Source: an uncultured Sphingomonadales bacterium (GTDB lineage Bacteria; Pseudomonadota; Alphaproteobacteria; Sphingomonadales; Sphingomonadaceae). From it: DNA of 8,047 nt. The notes under the pieces were generated by a model. It saw only the letters and a program-made list of their open reading frames with translations. It ran no database searches and was not told the DNA's origin. Positions within the stretch are counted from its first letter, which is position 1, and every line of letters begins with the position of its first letter. Shown in pieces: positions 1 through 6,103 of the stretch. The translations under genes were made by a program, and so were the position numbers. The stretch spans positions 1 to 8,047 of the forward strand of contig CALDKP010000018.1 in NCBI GenBank assembly GCA_937898535.1, given 5' to 3'.

Positions 1-212
1 GAGCCGGTGCCGTATTCGCTGACCTTGCCCCAATCGCGGTCGATCAGGTTCAGCAGGTTCTTGATGTCGAACTGGATCTTGAACTTGTGACCCTCGTAGA
101 TCGACGGCAGTTCCTGGCTGATCTGCAGGTCCAGACGGTTCACGTCCTTGTTGGTGTTGCTGTTCTTCTCGAGGATGTGGTTGTTCCCGAGGTTGAACTG
201 CTTGACGTAGCC
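1..212 (-). CDS. Oar-like TonB-dependent receptor, internal fragment (both ends missing)
   Basis: Reading the minus strand from about 212 down to 3 gives an uninterrupted peptide that looks like the late beta-barrel of an Oar-type TonB-dependent receptor. It starts FLGYVKQFN, continues through NRLDLQISQELP and ends with FDIKNLLNLIDRDWGKV. Alternating residues of outer-membrane strands, the pattern asparagine-x-leucine-aspartate-leucine-x-isoleucine-serine-glutamine, and the 'NLLNLID-DWGKV' block are typical of the C-terminal region of these large outer-membrane proteins. The gene runs off the window at base 1, and its upstream part is lost where carB begins. GC by hand count over the first 180 bases is about 56%, slightly above the core. 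It has no functional link to carB and probably comes from another locus or organism joined during assembly. The family call rests on remembered motifs, without a database search. Confidence 0.75.
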
Positions 213-240
213 AAGGAAGCGATCGCGGTCGCCGACCGGA
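204..240. other. Chimeric junction: receptor fragment to carB
   Basis: Left of about 204 the minus strand is clearly receptor coding sequence. Right of about 216 the plus strand is clearly carB (EAIAVADRIGYPVLMRPSYV). The two share codon register on opposite strands and both remain plausible over roughly 207 to 236, so the exact breakpoint cannot be placed. No repeat, transposon end or target duplication is visible. The abrupt change inside an essential gene suggests an assembly or amplification chimera. Confidence 0.7.
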
Positions 241-1331
241 TTGGTTACCCGGTGCTGATGCGGCCATCCTATGTGCTGGGCGGTCGCGCGATGGAGATCG
301 TCGATACGCAGGCGCAGCTGGAAAATTACATCCAAACGGCAGTGATCGTCTCGGGCGACTCGCCGGTATTGATAGACAGCTATTTGCGGGACGCCATTGA
401 AGTGGACGTTGATGCCTTGTGCGATGGCGACGAAGTCGTTGTGGCCGGCATATTGCAGCATATCGAGGAAGCCGGCGTCCACAGCGGCGATTCCGCGTGC
501 ACCATCCCGCCCTACAGCTTGCCCGATAATATCATTGCGGAAATTCGCCGCCAGACCGAATTGCTGGCGGTCAACCTGCATGTCCGTGGCCTGATGAACA
601 TCCAGTTCGCGGTCAAGGATGGCGAGGTTTACCTGATCGAGGTCAATCCACGTGCCAGCCGGACCGTGCCTTTCGTCGCAAAGGCCATCGGCGCACCCAT
701 CGCCAAGATCGCCGCGCGCGTCATGGCTGGTGAAAAGCTGAAGGACTTGCCGCCCATCAACCTCGACATCGATTATATCGCGGTCAAGGAAGCGGTATTC
801 CCGTTTGATCGCTTCCCCGGCGTTGACCCCGTCCTTTCGCCGGAAATGAAATCTACGGGCGAAGTCATGGGTATCGATCGCGACTTTGCGACGGCATTTG
901 CTAAATCACAAATCGGCGCACGGATGCCGCCACCGATGGGCGGGAAGCTGTTCGTTTCGGTTAAAGACACGGACAAGCGGGTGATCGTCCCCGCCGTCAA
1001 ACAAGCAATTGCATGCGGATTTACCGTATGCGCAACAGACGGCACGGCAAATTACCTGCTGGAGCAAGGGATAGAGGTCGAGCGCGTCAACAAGGTCGCG
1101 CAGGGCCGTCCGCATATCGTCGACAAGATTAAAGATGGTGAAATCCACCTGATCTTCAACACCACCGAAGGTTGGCAGAGCCTGAAAGACAGCGAAGAAA
1201 TCCGCCGTTCCGCGTTGGTTGGCAAGGTTTCGCAATATACAACAGCCGCAGGAAGCATCGCGGTTGCACAGGCGATTGCGGCGCTGCAGCAACGGCAACT
1301 TGAAGTTCGGCCACTTCAAGACTATTATTAA
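213..1331 (+). CDS. carB: Carbamoyl-phosphate synthase large subunit, 3' part (5' truncated)
   Basis: This is the C-terminal third (about 372 of roughly 1070 residues) of the large subunit of carbamoyl-phosphate synthase. The enzyme makes carbamoyl phosphate from bicarbonate, ammonia from the CarA glutaminase and two ATP, for arginine and pyrimidine synthesis in the cytoplasm. Visible parts are the second ATP-grasp domain, with GYPVLMRPSYVLGGRAMEIV, the DAIEVDVDALCDG segment and the metal/ATP-binding stretch YLIEVNPRASRTVPF. A C-terminal MGS-like allosteric domain follows, from about GKLFVSVKDTDKR to the end, with CATDGTANYL and IFNTTEG. The stop TAA is at 1329-1331. An in-frame ATG at 87 exists but is not a carB start: its first 40 or so codons are antisense to the receptor fragment and match no CarB sequence. 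Upstream carB and carA are absent because of the junction. greA follows 97 bases downstream. Confidence 0.95.
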   Translation, partial: KEAIAVADRIGYPVLMRPSYVLGGRAMEIVDTQAQLENYIQTAVIVSGDSPVLIDSYLRDAIEVDVDALCDGDEVVVAGILQHIEEAGVHSGDSACTIPPYSLPDNIIAEIRRQTELLAVNLHVRGLMNIQFAVKDGEVYLIEVNPRASRTVPFVAKAIGAPIAKIAARVMAGEKLKDLPPINLDIDYIAVKEAVFPFDRFPGVDPVLSPEMKSTGEVMGIDRDFATAFAKSQIGARMPPPMGGKLFVSVKDTDKRVIVPAVKQAIACGFTVCATDGTANYLLEQGIEVERVNKVAQGRPHIVDKIKDGEIHLIFNTTEGWQSLKDSEEIRRSALVGKVSQYTTAAGSIAVAQAIAALQQRQLEVRPLQDYY

Positions 1332-1356
1332 CACGAGCAGTATCGTTCCCCGACAA

Positions 1357-1387
1357 TTGAACTGCATATCGGATTGATGGTTATCAT
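1357..1387 (+). promoter_or_regulatory. Possible greA promoter
   Basis: In the 97-base gap between carB and greA, TTGAAC (1357-1362) and TATCAT (1382-1387) resemble -35 and -10 boxes, but the 19-base spacing is longer than ideal. No clear terminator follows carB, so greA may also be read from upstream. The greA ribosome site GAAGGG lies at 1414-1419, nine bases before the ATG. Confidence 0.3.
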
Positions 1388-1428
1388 TTCTCCGGTCGGG
1401 ATGTTTTTGTGACGAAGGGTTTTGCCTG

Positions 1429-1905
1429 ATGGCGAGTTTTGAGAAATATCCGATGTTGGCTGAAGGCTATGAAAAGCTGACAACCGACCTGAAACGCCTT
1501 CGTGATGAGCGGCCATTGATTGTGGAAGCAATTGAGGAAGCGCGTGCGCATGGCGATCTGTCGGAAAATGCGGAATATCACGCTGCTAAGGAACGCCAGG
1601 GTCAGGTTGAAGCTGCGATTTCAGAAATTGAAGACAAAATTGGCCGCGCACAAATTATCGATCCGACGACTTTGTCGGGCAACAAGATTGTTTTCGGTGC
1701 AACGGTGACGTTGTTGGACGAAGACGACAAGCCTGTGCGGTATCAGCTGGTGGGTGAAACCGAAGCCGATGCAAAGGCGGGCCGTATTTCGTACAACTCA
1801 CCATTGGGCCGCGCGCTTATCGGGCGTGTCGCCGACGATGAAGTTGAAGTGACCGTACCATCTGGCGACAAATTTTATCTCGTATCCAAAATTGAGTTCA
1901 TCTGA
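1429..1905 (+). CDS. greA: Transcription elongation factor GreA
   Basis: The 158-residue product has the normal length of GreA, which enters the RNA polymerase secondary channel and stimulates cleavage of backtracked RNA so that stalled elongation can resume. Residues 1 to about 78 form the antiparallel coiled coil. Its tip carries GDLSENAEYHAA with Asp43 and Glu46, the acidic residues equivalent to Escherichia coli Asp41 and Glu44 that help position the catalytic magnesium. The FKBP-like C-terminal domain follows, with FGATVTLLDED, YQLVGE.EAD, GRISYNSPLGRALIG and a final KFYLVSKIEFI. The start is set by a GAAGGG ribosome site nine bases upstream and by the characteristic N-terminus ending in KYPMLAEGYEKL. 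It lies between carB and a rhomboid gene on the same strand. The sequence looks complete and ordinary. Confidence 0.97.
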   Translation: MASFEKYPMLAEGYEKLTTDLKRLRDERPLIVEAIEEARAHGDLSENAEYHAAKERQGQVEAAISEIEDKIGRAQIIDPTTLSGNKIVFGATVTLLDEDDKPVRYQLVGETEADAKAGRISYNSPLGRALIGRVADDEVEVTVPSGDKFYLVSKIEFI

Positions 1906-1941
1906 ACATGCGTTTCGTCATGAAGCGCCGTAATATTTGAC

Positions 1942-2604
1942 ATGCAGCTTCCCCGCGGACCTGTCACCAACGCACTGATCATCATCAATCTGGCGATTGC
2001 GGCCATTTTGTTGGTGCCGTCCTTGTGGCAATATGCAGTCGTTGCCGGCGGGCTTTTTCCGGCCCGTTTAAGCGGTGATAGTTCTGCGTTTGCGGACATC
2101 ACATTTCTCATGCCCGCGTTGCTTACACCGCTCACGGCCGCATTCCTGCATGGCGGGATCGCGCATGTCATCATGAACATGCTGATGCTTTTGCTGATTG
2201 GCAAATTGGTTGAGCGCGTTTTGGGCGGCGGTCTCTTCTTGGCGCTGTATATTGTGTCGGCTTATGTCGCTGCGGCTACCGAATGGTTGGCCGCATATCT
2301 GCAATTGCCGATGTCACTGGACATGATGGCGCCTGCCATCGGCGCAAGCGGCGCGATATCGGGTGTCATTGGGGCATATGTTTTGCTGTTCCCGAACAAG
2401 CAGCCAAAGCCATGGGGTCCGGTTCCTGCAGCGATCGCGCGTCCGCTGCATCTGACCTTGGCGTGGATTGGCCTGAACCTTGCGATGGGCTTTGTTGGAC
2501 CGGGATTAGGCATCGGTATTGCCATTTGGTCGCATATAGGCGGTTTTGTGATGGGACTAGCCCTCGCACGGCCATTGCTGCTGTGGCGTTATCGTAAGGA
2601 CTGA
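1942..2604 (+). CDS. Rhomboid family intramembrane serine protease
   Basis: This encodes a 220-residue, strongly hydrophobic protein with about six membrane helices, the basic bacterial rhomboid fold. The catalytic motif GASG is at residues 134-137 (nucleophile Ser136), followed by AISGVIGAY. The partner histidine is His198 in WSHIGGFVMG. The conserved HxxxxHxxxN pattern in the second helix is His70, His75 and Asn79 (FLHGGIAHVIMNM). These match the serine-histidine dyad and oxyanion residues of the family, so it should be an active protease cleaving transmembrane substrates in the inner membrane; its substrate cannot be told from sequence. The N-terminus has a short cytoplasmic stretch and then helix one (about residues 9-27). 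The gene starts 36 bases after greA. The only Shine-Dalgarno-like bases (GAAG at 1922-1925) are far from the ATG, so initiation may be weak or coupled. A hairpin follows the stop. Confidence 0.93.
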   Translation: MQLPRGPVTNALIIINLAIAAILLVPSLWQYAVVAGGLFPARLSGDSSAFADITFLMPALLTPLTAAFLHGGIAHVIMNMLMLLLIGKLVERVLGGGLFLALYIVSAYVAAATEWLAAYLQLPMSLDMMAPAIGASGAISGVIGAYVLLFPNKQPKPWGPVPAAIARPLHLTLAWIGLNLAMGFVGPGLGIGIAIWSHIGGFVMGLALARPLLLWRYRKD

Positions 2605-2610
2605 GGCTTT

Positions 2611-2641
2611 GACGTCACCCTGATAGGTTCAGGGTAACGTC
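2611..2641. terminator. Hairpin between convergent genes, probable bidirectional terminator
   Basis: A 13-base inverted repeat (GACGTCACCCTGA at 2611-2623 and TCAGGGTAACGTC at 2629-2641) pairs at 12 of 13 positions around a 5-base loop, TAGGT. It lies six bases after the rhomboid stop codon and 11 bases beyond the DUF4170 stop on the other strand, the usual place for a shared terminator. Neither side carries a strong U-tract (only three T on the minus-strand exit), so it may work weakly or mainly protect RNA 3' ends. Confidence 0.6.
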
Positions 2642-2652
2642 TAATGCAGAAT

Positions 2653-2871
2653 TTACGCGTCGGGCTGCAGCAACTTGTGCAAATGAACGACGACATATTT
2701 CATTTCGGCATCGTCAACCGTGCGTTGGGCGGCGGCCCGCCATGCTTCTTCTGCACTGGCATAGTCCGGAAACATGCCAACAATGTCCAATTTTTCTAAA
2801 TCCGTAAACTTTAACGTCTGGGGGTTTTCCACCCGTCCACCAAAGACGAGATGCAATTTTGTATCGGTCAC
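2653..2871 (-). CDS. DUF4170 family protein
   Basis: This small soluble protein of about 72 residues has the features of the alphaproteobacterial DUF4170 family: an opening KLHLVFGGRV, a central LDIVGMFPDYASAEEAWRAA, and a closing KYVVVHLHKLL. The function of the family is unknown to me. The fold implied is short alternating strands and helices with no membrane segment. The start is uncertain. GTG at 2871 gives VTDTKLHLVFGG, close to the expected N-terminus, with a weak GGAT eight or so bases upstream. TTG at 2883 would add four residues and begin directly after the TAA of the preceding gene. Either way it is translated in tandem with the 120-residue membrane protein gene and is the last gene of the minus-strand cluster, ending near the shared hairpin. 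Confidence 0.8.
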   Translation of the reverse strand: MTDTKLHLVFGGRVENPQTLKFTDLEKLDIVGMFPDYASAEEAWRAAAQRTVDDAEMKYVVVHLHKLLQPDA

Positions 2872-2883
2872 GCTGTTATCCAA

Positions 2884-3246
2884 TTATTTTTCTTTGGCAG
2901 CATCCGTTGCCGCCTGACTCGCGGCCTTTACAGCGACAGCGGCTTTGCTGACAAGGTCCCTAAATTGCAAACGCAATGCGTCGCCGTTCAGGCCGAGGCT
3001 TTCGACCTGATCTTTACCAGCGGCTTTTGCAGCTTCAGCCATTTTACGTGCCTTTTTGTTCAGCTTTTTACCGGCTTTGCCCAAAACTTTGGTTTCACGT
3101 TCCGTACGGGGCAAAAGTGCGCCGACGATTGCGCCGATTGCGATGCCGCCCAAAACGATGGCCAACGGATTTTTGTCAATGCCGTCGCTTGTTGTGCTTT
3201 TCGCGCTGTCAGCTGCGGTTTTAATGCTGTCGCCAATCTTGCTCAT
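2884..3246 (-). CDS. Small basic single-helix membrane protein, hypothetical
   Basis: The 120-residue product has a short polar N-terminus rich in Ser, Lys and Ala. One glycine-rich hydrophobic helix follows at about residues 26-45 (PLAIVLGGIAIGAIVGALLP), and then a long Lys/Ala-rich helical tail (KAGKKLNKKARKMAEAAKAAG and onward). The GxxxG-like helix followed at once by charged residues resembles the membrane anchors of ElaB/YqjD- or YtxH-like proteins, but I cannot assign a family. The tail is probably cytoplasmic and could form an amphipathic helix or contact nucleic acid or other membrane proteins (inference). The start ATG at 3246 has a good AGGAA about seven bases upstream, and the preceding gene ends 14 bases before it. 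It looks native and complete. Confidence 0.8.
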   Translation of the reverse strand: MSKIGDSIKTAADSAKSTTSDGIDKNPLAIVLGGIAIGAIVGALLPRTERETKVLGKAGKKLNKKARKMAEAAKAAGKDQVESLGLNGDALRLQFRDLVSKAAVAVKAASQAATDAAKEK

Positions 3247-3260
3247 GTTTCGTTCCTATA

Positions 3261-3596
3261 TCAATCGCCAACGGGCGTGTTTGTTTTACTCTTTCGCAGG
3301 CTTGAAATCCAATGCGAAATCGGACGGCGGGCGGCCACCAATAATGTGGCTGCGCCGAGTATACCGATAAGCGGTGCTTTGTTCTTCACGACTTGGACAG
3401 TCTCATCCGCAGCCTTTTTTGCCTGCGATTTTTTCAACGCGACCAGCTTGCGAACTTGGTTGCGGGGGTTGAGAACTTCCTGAGCAACGTCGATGCTGCC
3501 CTTCAGCTTGCGCCGGAGGTTGCGCCGTTCTGCATTCGACAGAATGACGCTTTCGCGATCAGTGACAACCGGGTCTTTAGGTGAGATCGTCGACAT
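3261..3596 (-). CDS. Small basic membrane protein (YqjK- or DUF3618-like position), hypothetical
   Basis: The 111-residue product has a charged N-terminal half (NAERRNLRRKLKGSIDVAQEVL, then RNQVRKLVALKKSQAKKA). A single hydrophobic helix follows at about residues 74-89 (APLIGILGAATLLVAA), and then ARRPISHWISSLRK. The N-terminal region recalls DUF3618-type linkers and the placement recalls E. coli YqjK, but neither assignment is secure. It begins inside the 3' end of the upstream YqjE-like gene, overlapping it by 20 bases, so the two are almost certainly co-translated. Fourteen bases separate its stop from the next start codon. It probably belongs to the same envelope-associated operon as its neighbours. 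No catalytic motif is visible. Confidence 0.75.
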   Translation of the reverse strand: MSTISPKDPVVTDRESVILSNAERRNLRRKLKGSIDVAQEVLNPRNQVRKLVALKKSQAKKAADETVQVVKNKAPLIGILGAATLLVAARRPISHWISSLRKSKTNTPVGD

Positions 3597-3975
3597 TCTC
3601 TTGCATTTCCGGAAAGTAAACTTTCCTCATCCATTTTCGTGCCATCCATCCGAAAATGACCGCAACCAACAGAAAGCTGAAGGTAACAACCAACGTAGCC
3701 CCAAGCGGACCAATTAACGGGGCCAAAGTCAGCACCAGGCCCAACACAAAGGCGATTGCCGCGCCGATCAGCGCGAACGCCGCAATCGCGCCATAGAGGA
3801 ACGCCGATCGGAACACATGCCGTGTGTAATCAAGCCGTGAACGGTAATACTGCATTTCTGCCATCACCAGCGCGCGCAGGTCTTCGATCACCAACGAAAC
3901 CTGTTCGCTTGCGGTCGCTTCTGCTGGTTTTTGGCTGTCCTCCACCACTTCGTCCTGACGCTGATCCATAATCAT
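3577..3975 (-). CDS. YqjE-like membrane protein, phage holin superfamily 3_6 (PF07332-type)
   Basis: The product is about 132 residues. Its acidic, Gln/Glu-rich N-terminus leads into a helical segment, SLVIEDLRALVMAEMQYYRSR. Two membrane helices follow, at about residues 60-80 and 91-111, separated by a short turn with PLIGPLGA, and then a basic exit (WMARKWMRKVYFPEM). This layout is that of YqjE and the so-called phage holin family proteins common in Proteobacteria; the name reflects a profile similarity and does not show lysis activity. Start choice is open: GTG at 3984, ATG at 3975 and ATG at 3969 are all in frame. I prefer 3975 because AAGTGA lies about five bases before it. Its 3' end overlaps the next gene by 20 bases. 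A terminator-like hairpin precedes it, between it and the YqjD-like gene. Confidence 0.8.
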   Translation of the reverse strand: MIMDQRQDEVVEDSQKPAEATASEQVSLVIEDLRALVMAEMQYYRSRLDYTRHVFRSAFLYGAIAAFALIGAAIAFVLGLVLTLAPLIGPLGATLVVTFSFLLVAVIFGWMARKWMRKVYFPEMQENVDDLT

Positions 3976-3993
3976 TGGTTTCACTTATCGGTC

Positions 3994-4018
3994 AAAAGCG
4001 GCCTTTTGCAAAGCCGCT
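3994..4018 (-). terminator. Probable intrinsic terminator after the YqjD-like gene
   Basis: On the minus strand, AGCGGC and GCCGCT form a six-base GC-rich stem around a ten-base loop (TTTGCAAAAG). It is followed directly by TTTT, 13 bases after the stop codon at 4031. The stem is short, so termination may be partial, leaving some readthrough into the YqjE-like gene beginning near 3975. Confidence 0.55.
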
Positions 4019-4024
4019 AATGCA

Positions 4025-4036
4025 GCCTAATTAGGC
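4025..4036. repeat. Perfect 12-base palindrome over a stop codon
   Basis: GCCTAATTAGGC is identical to its reverse complement and contains the TAA stop of the YqjD-like gene. It may be chance, or may add to the 3'-end structure next to the terminator hairpin. Confidence 0.4.
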
Positions 4037-4582
4037 GTCTTTGCCACCTGAGCGAATGAGGCGTGCCAATACAAAGCCAATGGCTGCCGCAGCGCCGACC
4101 GCAACTGCCGGACTTTTGCGGACAAACTGGCGGGCGTCATCGGCCAAGGCATCGACATCTTTTGCGTCCATCTTGCCAGCGAAGCCTTCAACCATGTCGG
4201 CTGCGCTACGGGCGTAATCGCCATATTGCTTGCCGACATTGTCATCGATGGTCGCAGCGCTGTCGCGAATAAGTTTACCAATGCTGCCGACGGCTTCTGT
4301 TGCCCGGTCCTTGCCTTTTTCAGCCGCAGCGCGCGCGCTGTCCGCTGCTTTGGATTTGAAATCATTCATTTCTGATTTGACCTTTGATGTAACACCGTCG
4401 GTTTTGCCTTTAGCCGGCTGCGCCTTTGCCACGGCCTTTGGCGCTGAAGTAGACGCAGCGGGCTTTGATGCCTTGGTGGCGGCTGGCTTGACTGCTGCTG
4501 TCTTCGCAGCCGCTGGCTTGGCGGTTGCTTTTTTCGCGGGCGCTGGTTTCGCTGCCGCTTTTGGCTTTTCAGTTTCGGCCAT
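4031..4582 (-). CDS. YqjD/ElaB-like (DUF883-type) membrane-anchored protein with histone-H1-like tail
   Basis: The 183-residue product has three parts. Residues 1-60 are a low-complexity Lys/Ala/Pro tail (KPAPAKKATAKPAAAK and similar), like histone H1 tails. Residues 61-155 are a long amphipathic helical region (VTSKVKSEMNDFKSKAADSA, then IRDSAATIDDNVGKQYGDYA). Residues 156-178 are a C-terminal anchor, RKSPAVAVGAAAAIGFVLARLI, ending in a few charged residues. The anchor and the preceding DDARQFV segment match the ElaB/YgaM/YqjD type, whose E. coli member YqjD is inner-membrane bound and associates with ribosomes in stationary phase. Here the basic tail could bind nucleic acid or ribosomes at the membrane; that is inference. 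The ATG at 4582 has GGAG about ten bases upstream. It is the first gene of the minus-strand cluster and diverges from eno. A terminator-like hairpin follows. Confidence 0.8.
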   Translation of the reverse strand: MAETEKPKAAAKPAPAKKATAKPAAAKTAAVKPAATKASKPAASTSAPKAVAKAQPAKGKTDGVTSKVKSEMNDFKSKAADSARAAAEKGKDRATEAVGSIGKLIRDSAATIDDNVGKQYGDYARSAADMVEGFAGKMDAKDVDALADDARQFVRKSPAVAVGAAAAIGFVLARLIRSGGKDA

Positions 4583-4635
4583 GGGAATATGCTCCTATCG
4601 GTTAAGTGCGGGCGCGCAAATGGGCGTCGCTATAT

Positions 4636-4666
4636 CTCATATTTGTACGGACGGTGCCTTAGTCAA
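4636..4666 (-). promoter_or_regulatory. Possible promoter of the minus-strand membrane-protein cluster
   Basis: On the minus strand TTGACT (4666-4661) matches a -35 box at five of six bases. TATGAG (4641-4636) is the best -10 candidate at a long 19-base spacing. It sits about 55-85 bases before the YqjD-like ATG, in an AT-rich stretch between divergent genes. The evidence is sequence resemblance only. Confidence 0.3.
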
Positions 4667-4713
4667 CTATAGCACCATAAAATTACATTTAAAATCCATA
4701 TGTCTTAGCGTCG

Positions 4714-4742
4714 TTGCCAAATCATCAACAGAACGATAGACG
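4714..4742 (+). promoter_or_regulatory. Possible eno promoter
   Basis: TTGCCA (4714-4719) matches a -35 box at five of six bases, and TAGACG (4737-4742) is a weak -10 at 17-base spacing, about 40 bases before the eno ATG. A second, weaker pair lies near 4643-4673. The rest of the 200-base gap (4583-4782) is AT-rich, and I see no gene, RNA or strong repeat in it. Confidence 0.28.
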
Positions 4743-4782
4743 CGCTGACATTGTTCCCCTCACGATTTTACTGGAGCTTTCC

Positions 4783-6057
4783 ATGACTGCGATCCTCGAC
4801 ATACATGCCCGCCAAATTTTGGATAGCCGGGGCAACCCTACAGTCGAAGTTGATGTGTTGTTGGAAGACGGCAGCTTTGGCCGCGCAGCTGTTCCATCGG
4901 GCGCTTCCACAGGCGCATATGAAGCCGTCGAAAAGCGTGATGGCGACATGTCCAAATATATGGGCAAGGGGGTCCTACAGGCGATCGAAGCGGTTAATGG
5001 ACCGATTTATGAAGCGTTGCTGGAACTCGACGCTGAAGATCAGGAAAATGTCGATGCCGTAATGATCGACTTGGACGGAACCGACAACAAGTCTAACCTT
5101 GGTGCCAACGCTATCTTGGGCGTCAGTTTGGCGGTCGCAAAAGCTGCTGCGGACGCGCGTGGGTTGCCTTTATATCGCTATGTTGGCGGCGTGAATGCAC
5201 ATGTCCTGCCGGTCCCGATGATGAACATCATCAACGGCGGTGAACATGCCGATAACCCCATCGATTTTCAAGAATTCATGGTCATGCCTGTTGGCGCTGG
5301 GTCAATTTCAGAAGCCGTTCGCTGGGGCTCTGAAATTTTTCACACACTCAAAAAAGGCCTGCATGAAAAGGGCTTGGCAACGTCGGTTGGCGATGAAGGC
5401 GGGTTTGCGCCAAATCTGGCATCGACGCGTGATGCGCTTGATTTCATCATGACGTCAATCGACAAGGCCGGGTTTAAAGCCGGTGAAGACGTTGTGCTTG
5501 CCCTGGATTGCGCAGCGACCGAATTTTTCCGCAACGGTAAATATGAAATTTCTGGCGAAGGTCTCTCGCTTTCTCCGCATGAAATGGCGGATTACCTCGC
5601 TGCGCTTTGCAAGGACTATCCCATTCGTTCGATTGAGGATGGCATGAGCGAAGACGATTTTGAAGGTTGGAAAGCGATTACCGACAAGATCGGCCACGAG
5701 GTACAGTTAGTCGGCGACGACTTGTTCGTCACCAACCCAGAGCGTCTGGCAATGGGCATTGGCAAAGGTCTTGCCAACTCTTTGTTGGTGAAGGTTAACC
5801 AGATTGGCACCCTGACGGAAACGCTCGCCGCGGTGTCGATGGCGCACCGTGCTTCGTATACGGCCGTGATGTCACATCGCTCCGGCGAGACGGAAGATGC
5901 GACCATCGCCGATTTGGCAGTGGCAACAAATTGCGGCCAGATTAAAACCGGAAGCCTTGCGCGGTCCGACCGGTTGGCGAAGTACAACCAGCTCATCCGC
6001 ATTGAGGAAGAGTTGGGTGCATCGGCGCAATATGCAGGGCAGGGTATATTCCGCTGA
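4783..6057 (+). CDS. eno: Enolase (phosphopyruvate hydratase)
   Basis: This is a full-length enolase of 424 residues, which interconverts 2-phosphoglycerate and phosphoenolpyruvate in glycolysis and gluconeogenesis and can also be a partner in the RNA degradosome. The N-terminal domain begins AILDIHARQILDSRGNPTVE and contains the mobile SGAST loop (39-43). In the TIM-barrel domain I see His155 (GGEHADN) and the acid/base pair Glu205 (GDEGGFAPN) and Lys337 (LLVKVNQIGTLTET). Metal ligands are Asp242, Glu285 (IEDGMSEDD) and Asp312 (GDDLFVTN), and SHRSGETED begins at 364. The start is the ATG at 4783, with GGAG six bases upstream; an in-frame ATG at 4714 would add 23 residues unlike any enolase. 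It is followed after 46 bases by an ftsB-like gene and then pdhA, an arrangement common in Alphaproteobacteria. No residue is missing. Confidence 0.98.
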   Translation: MTAILDIHARQILDSRGNPTVEVDVLLEDGSFGRAAVPSGASTGAYEAVEKRDGDMSKYMGKGVLQAIEAVNGPIYEALLELDAEDQENVDAVMIDLDGTDNKSNLGANAILGVSLAVAKAAADARGLPLYRYVGGVNAHVLPVPMMNIINGGEHADNPIDFQEFMVMPVGAGSISEAVRWGSEIFHTLKKGLHEKGLATSVGDEGGFAPNLASTRDALDFIMTSIDKAGFKAGEDVVLALDCAATEFFRNGKYEISGEGLSLSPHEMADYLAALCKDYPIRSIEDGMSEDDFEGWKAITDKIGHEVQLVGDDLFVTNPERLAMGIGKGLANSLLVKVNQIGTLTETLAAVSMAHRASYTAVMSHRSGETEDATIADLAVATNCGQIKTGSLARSDRLAKYNQLIRIEEELGASAQYAGQGIFR

Positions 6058-6103
6058 CCCCTCCTTTCTTGCCATTTGTCCGAAAATATGATTCTGTCTG
6101 AAT

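Noticed and set aside
906..1367. Minus-strand open frame of 153 codons within carB
   Set aside because: Antisense to the well-supported MGS-like domain of CarB, with cysteine-rich random composition.
1908..1940. Ten-codon open frame between greA and the rhomboid gene, as a possible leader peptide
   Set aside because: It has no ribosome site, no regulatory codon run and no attenuator hairpin; chance is sufficient.
2851..3483. Plus-strand open frame of 210 codons, rich in Phe and Cys
   Set aside because: It lies antisense to three minus-strand genes with good family or operon support; Phe/Cys richness is what the reverse complement of Lys/Ala-rich coding gives, and there is no ribosome site.
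3577..3975. A phage remnant suggested by the 'holin' family name
   Set aside because: No other phage gene, integrase or attachment site is present; YqjE-like proteins of this superfamily are ordinary chromosomal membrane proteins.
4230..4739. Plus-strand open frame of 169 codons upstream of eno
   Set aside because: Mostly the antisense of the Lys/Ala-rich YqjD-like gene, giving Ala/Phe-rich low complexity; it resembles no known family and runs through the divergent promoter region.
4714..4782. Upstream in-frame ATG extending enolase by 23 residues
   Set aside because: Enolases begin at the residue encoded at 4783, which has a well-spaced GGAG; the extension is unlike any family member.
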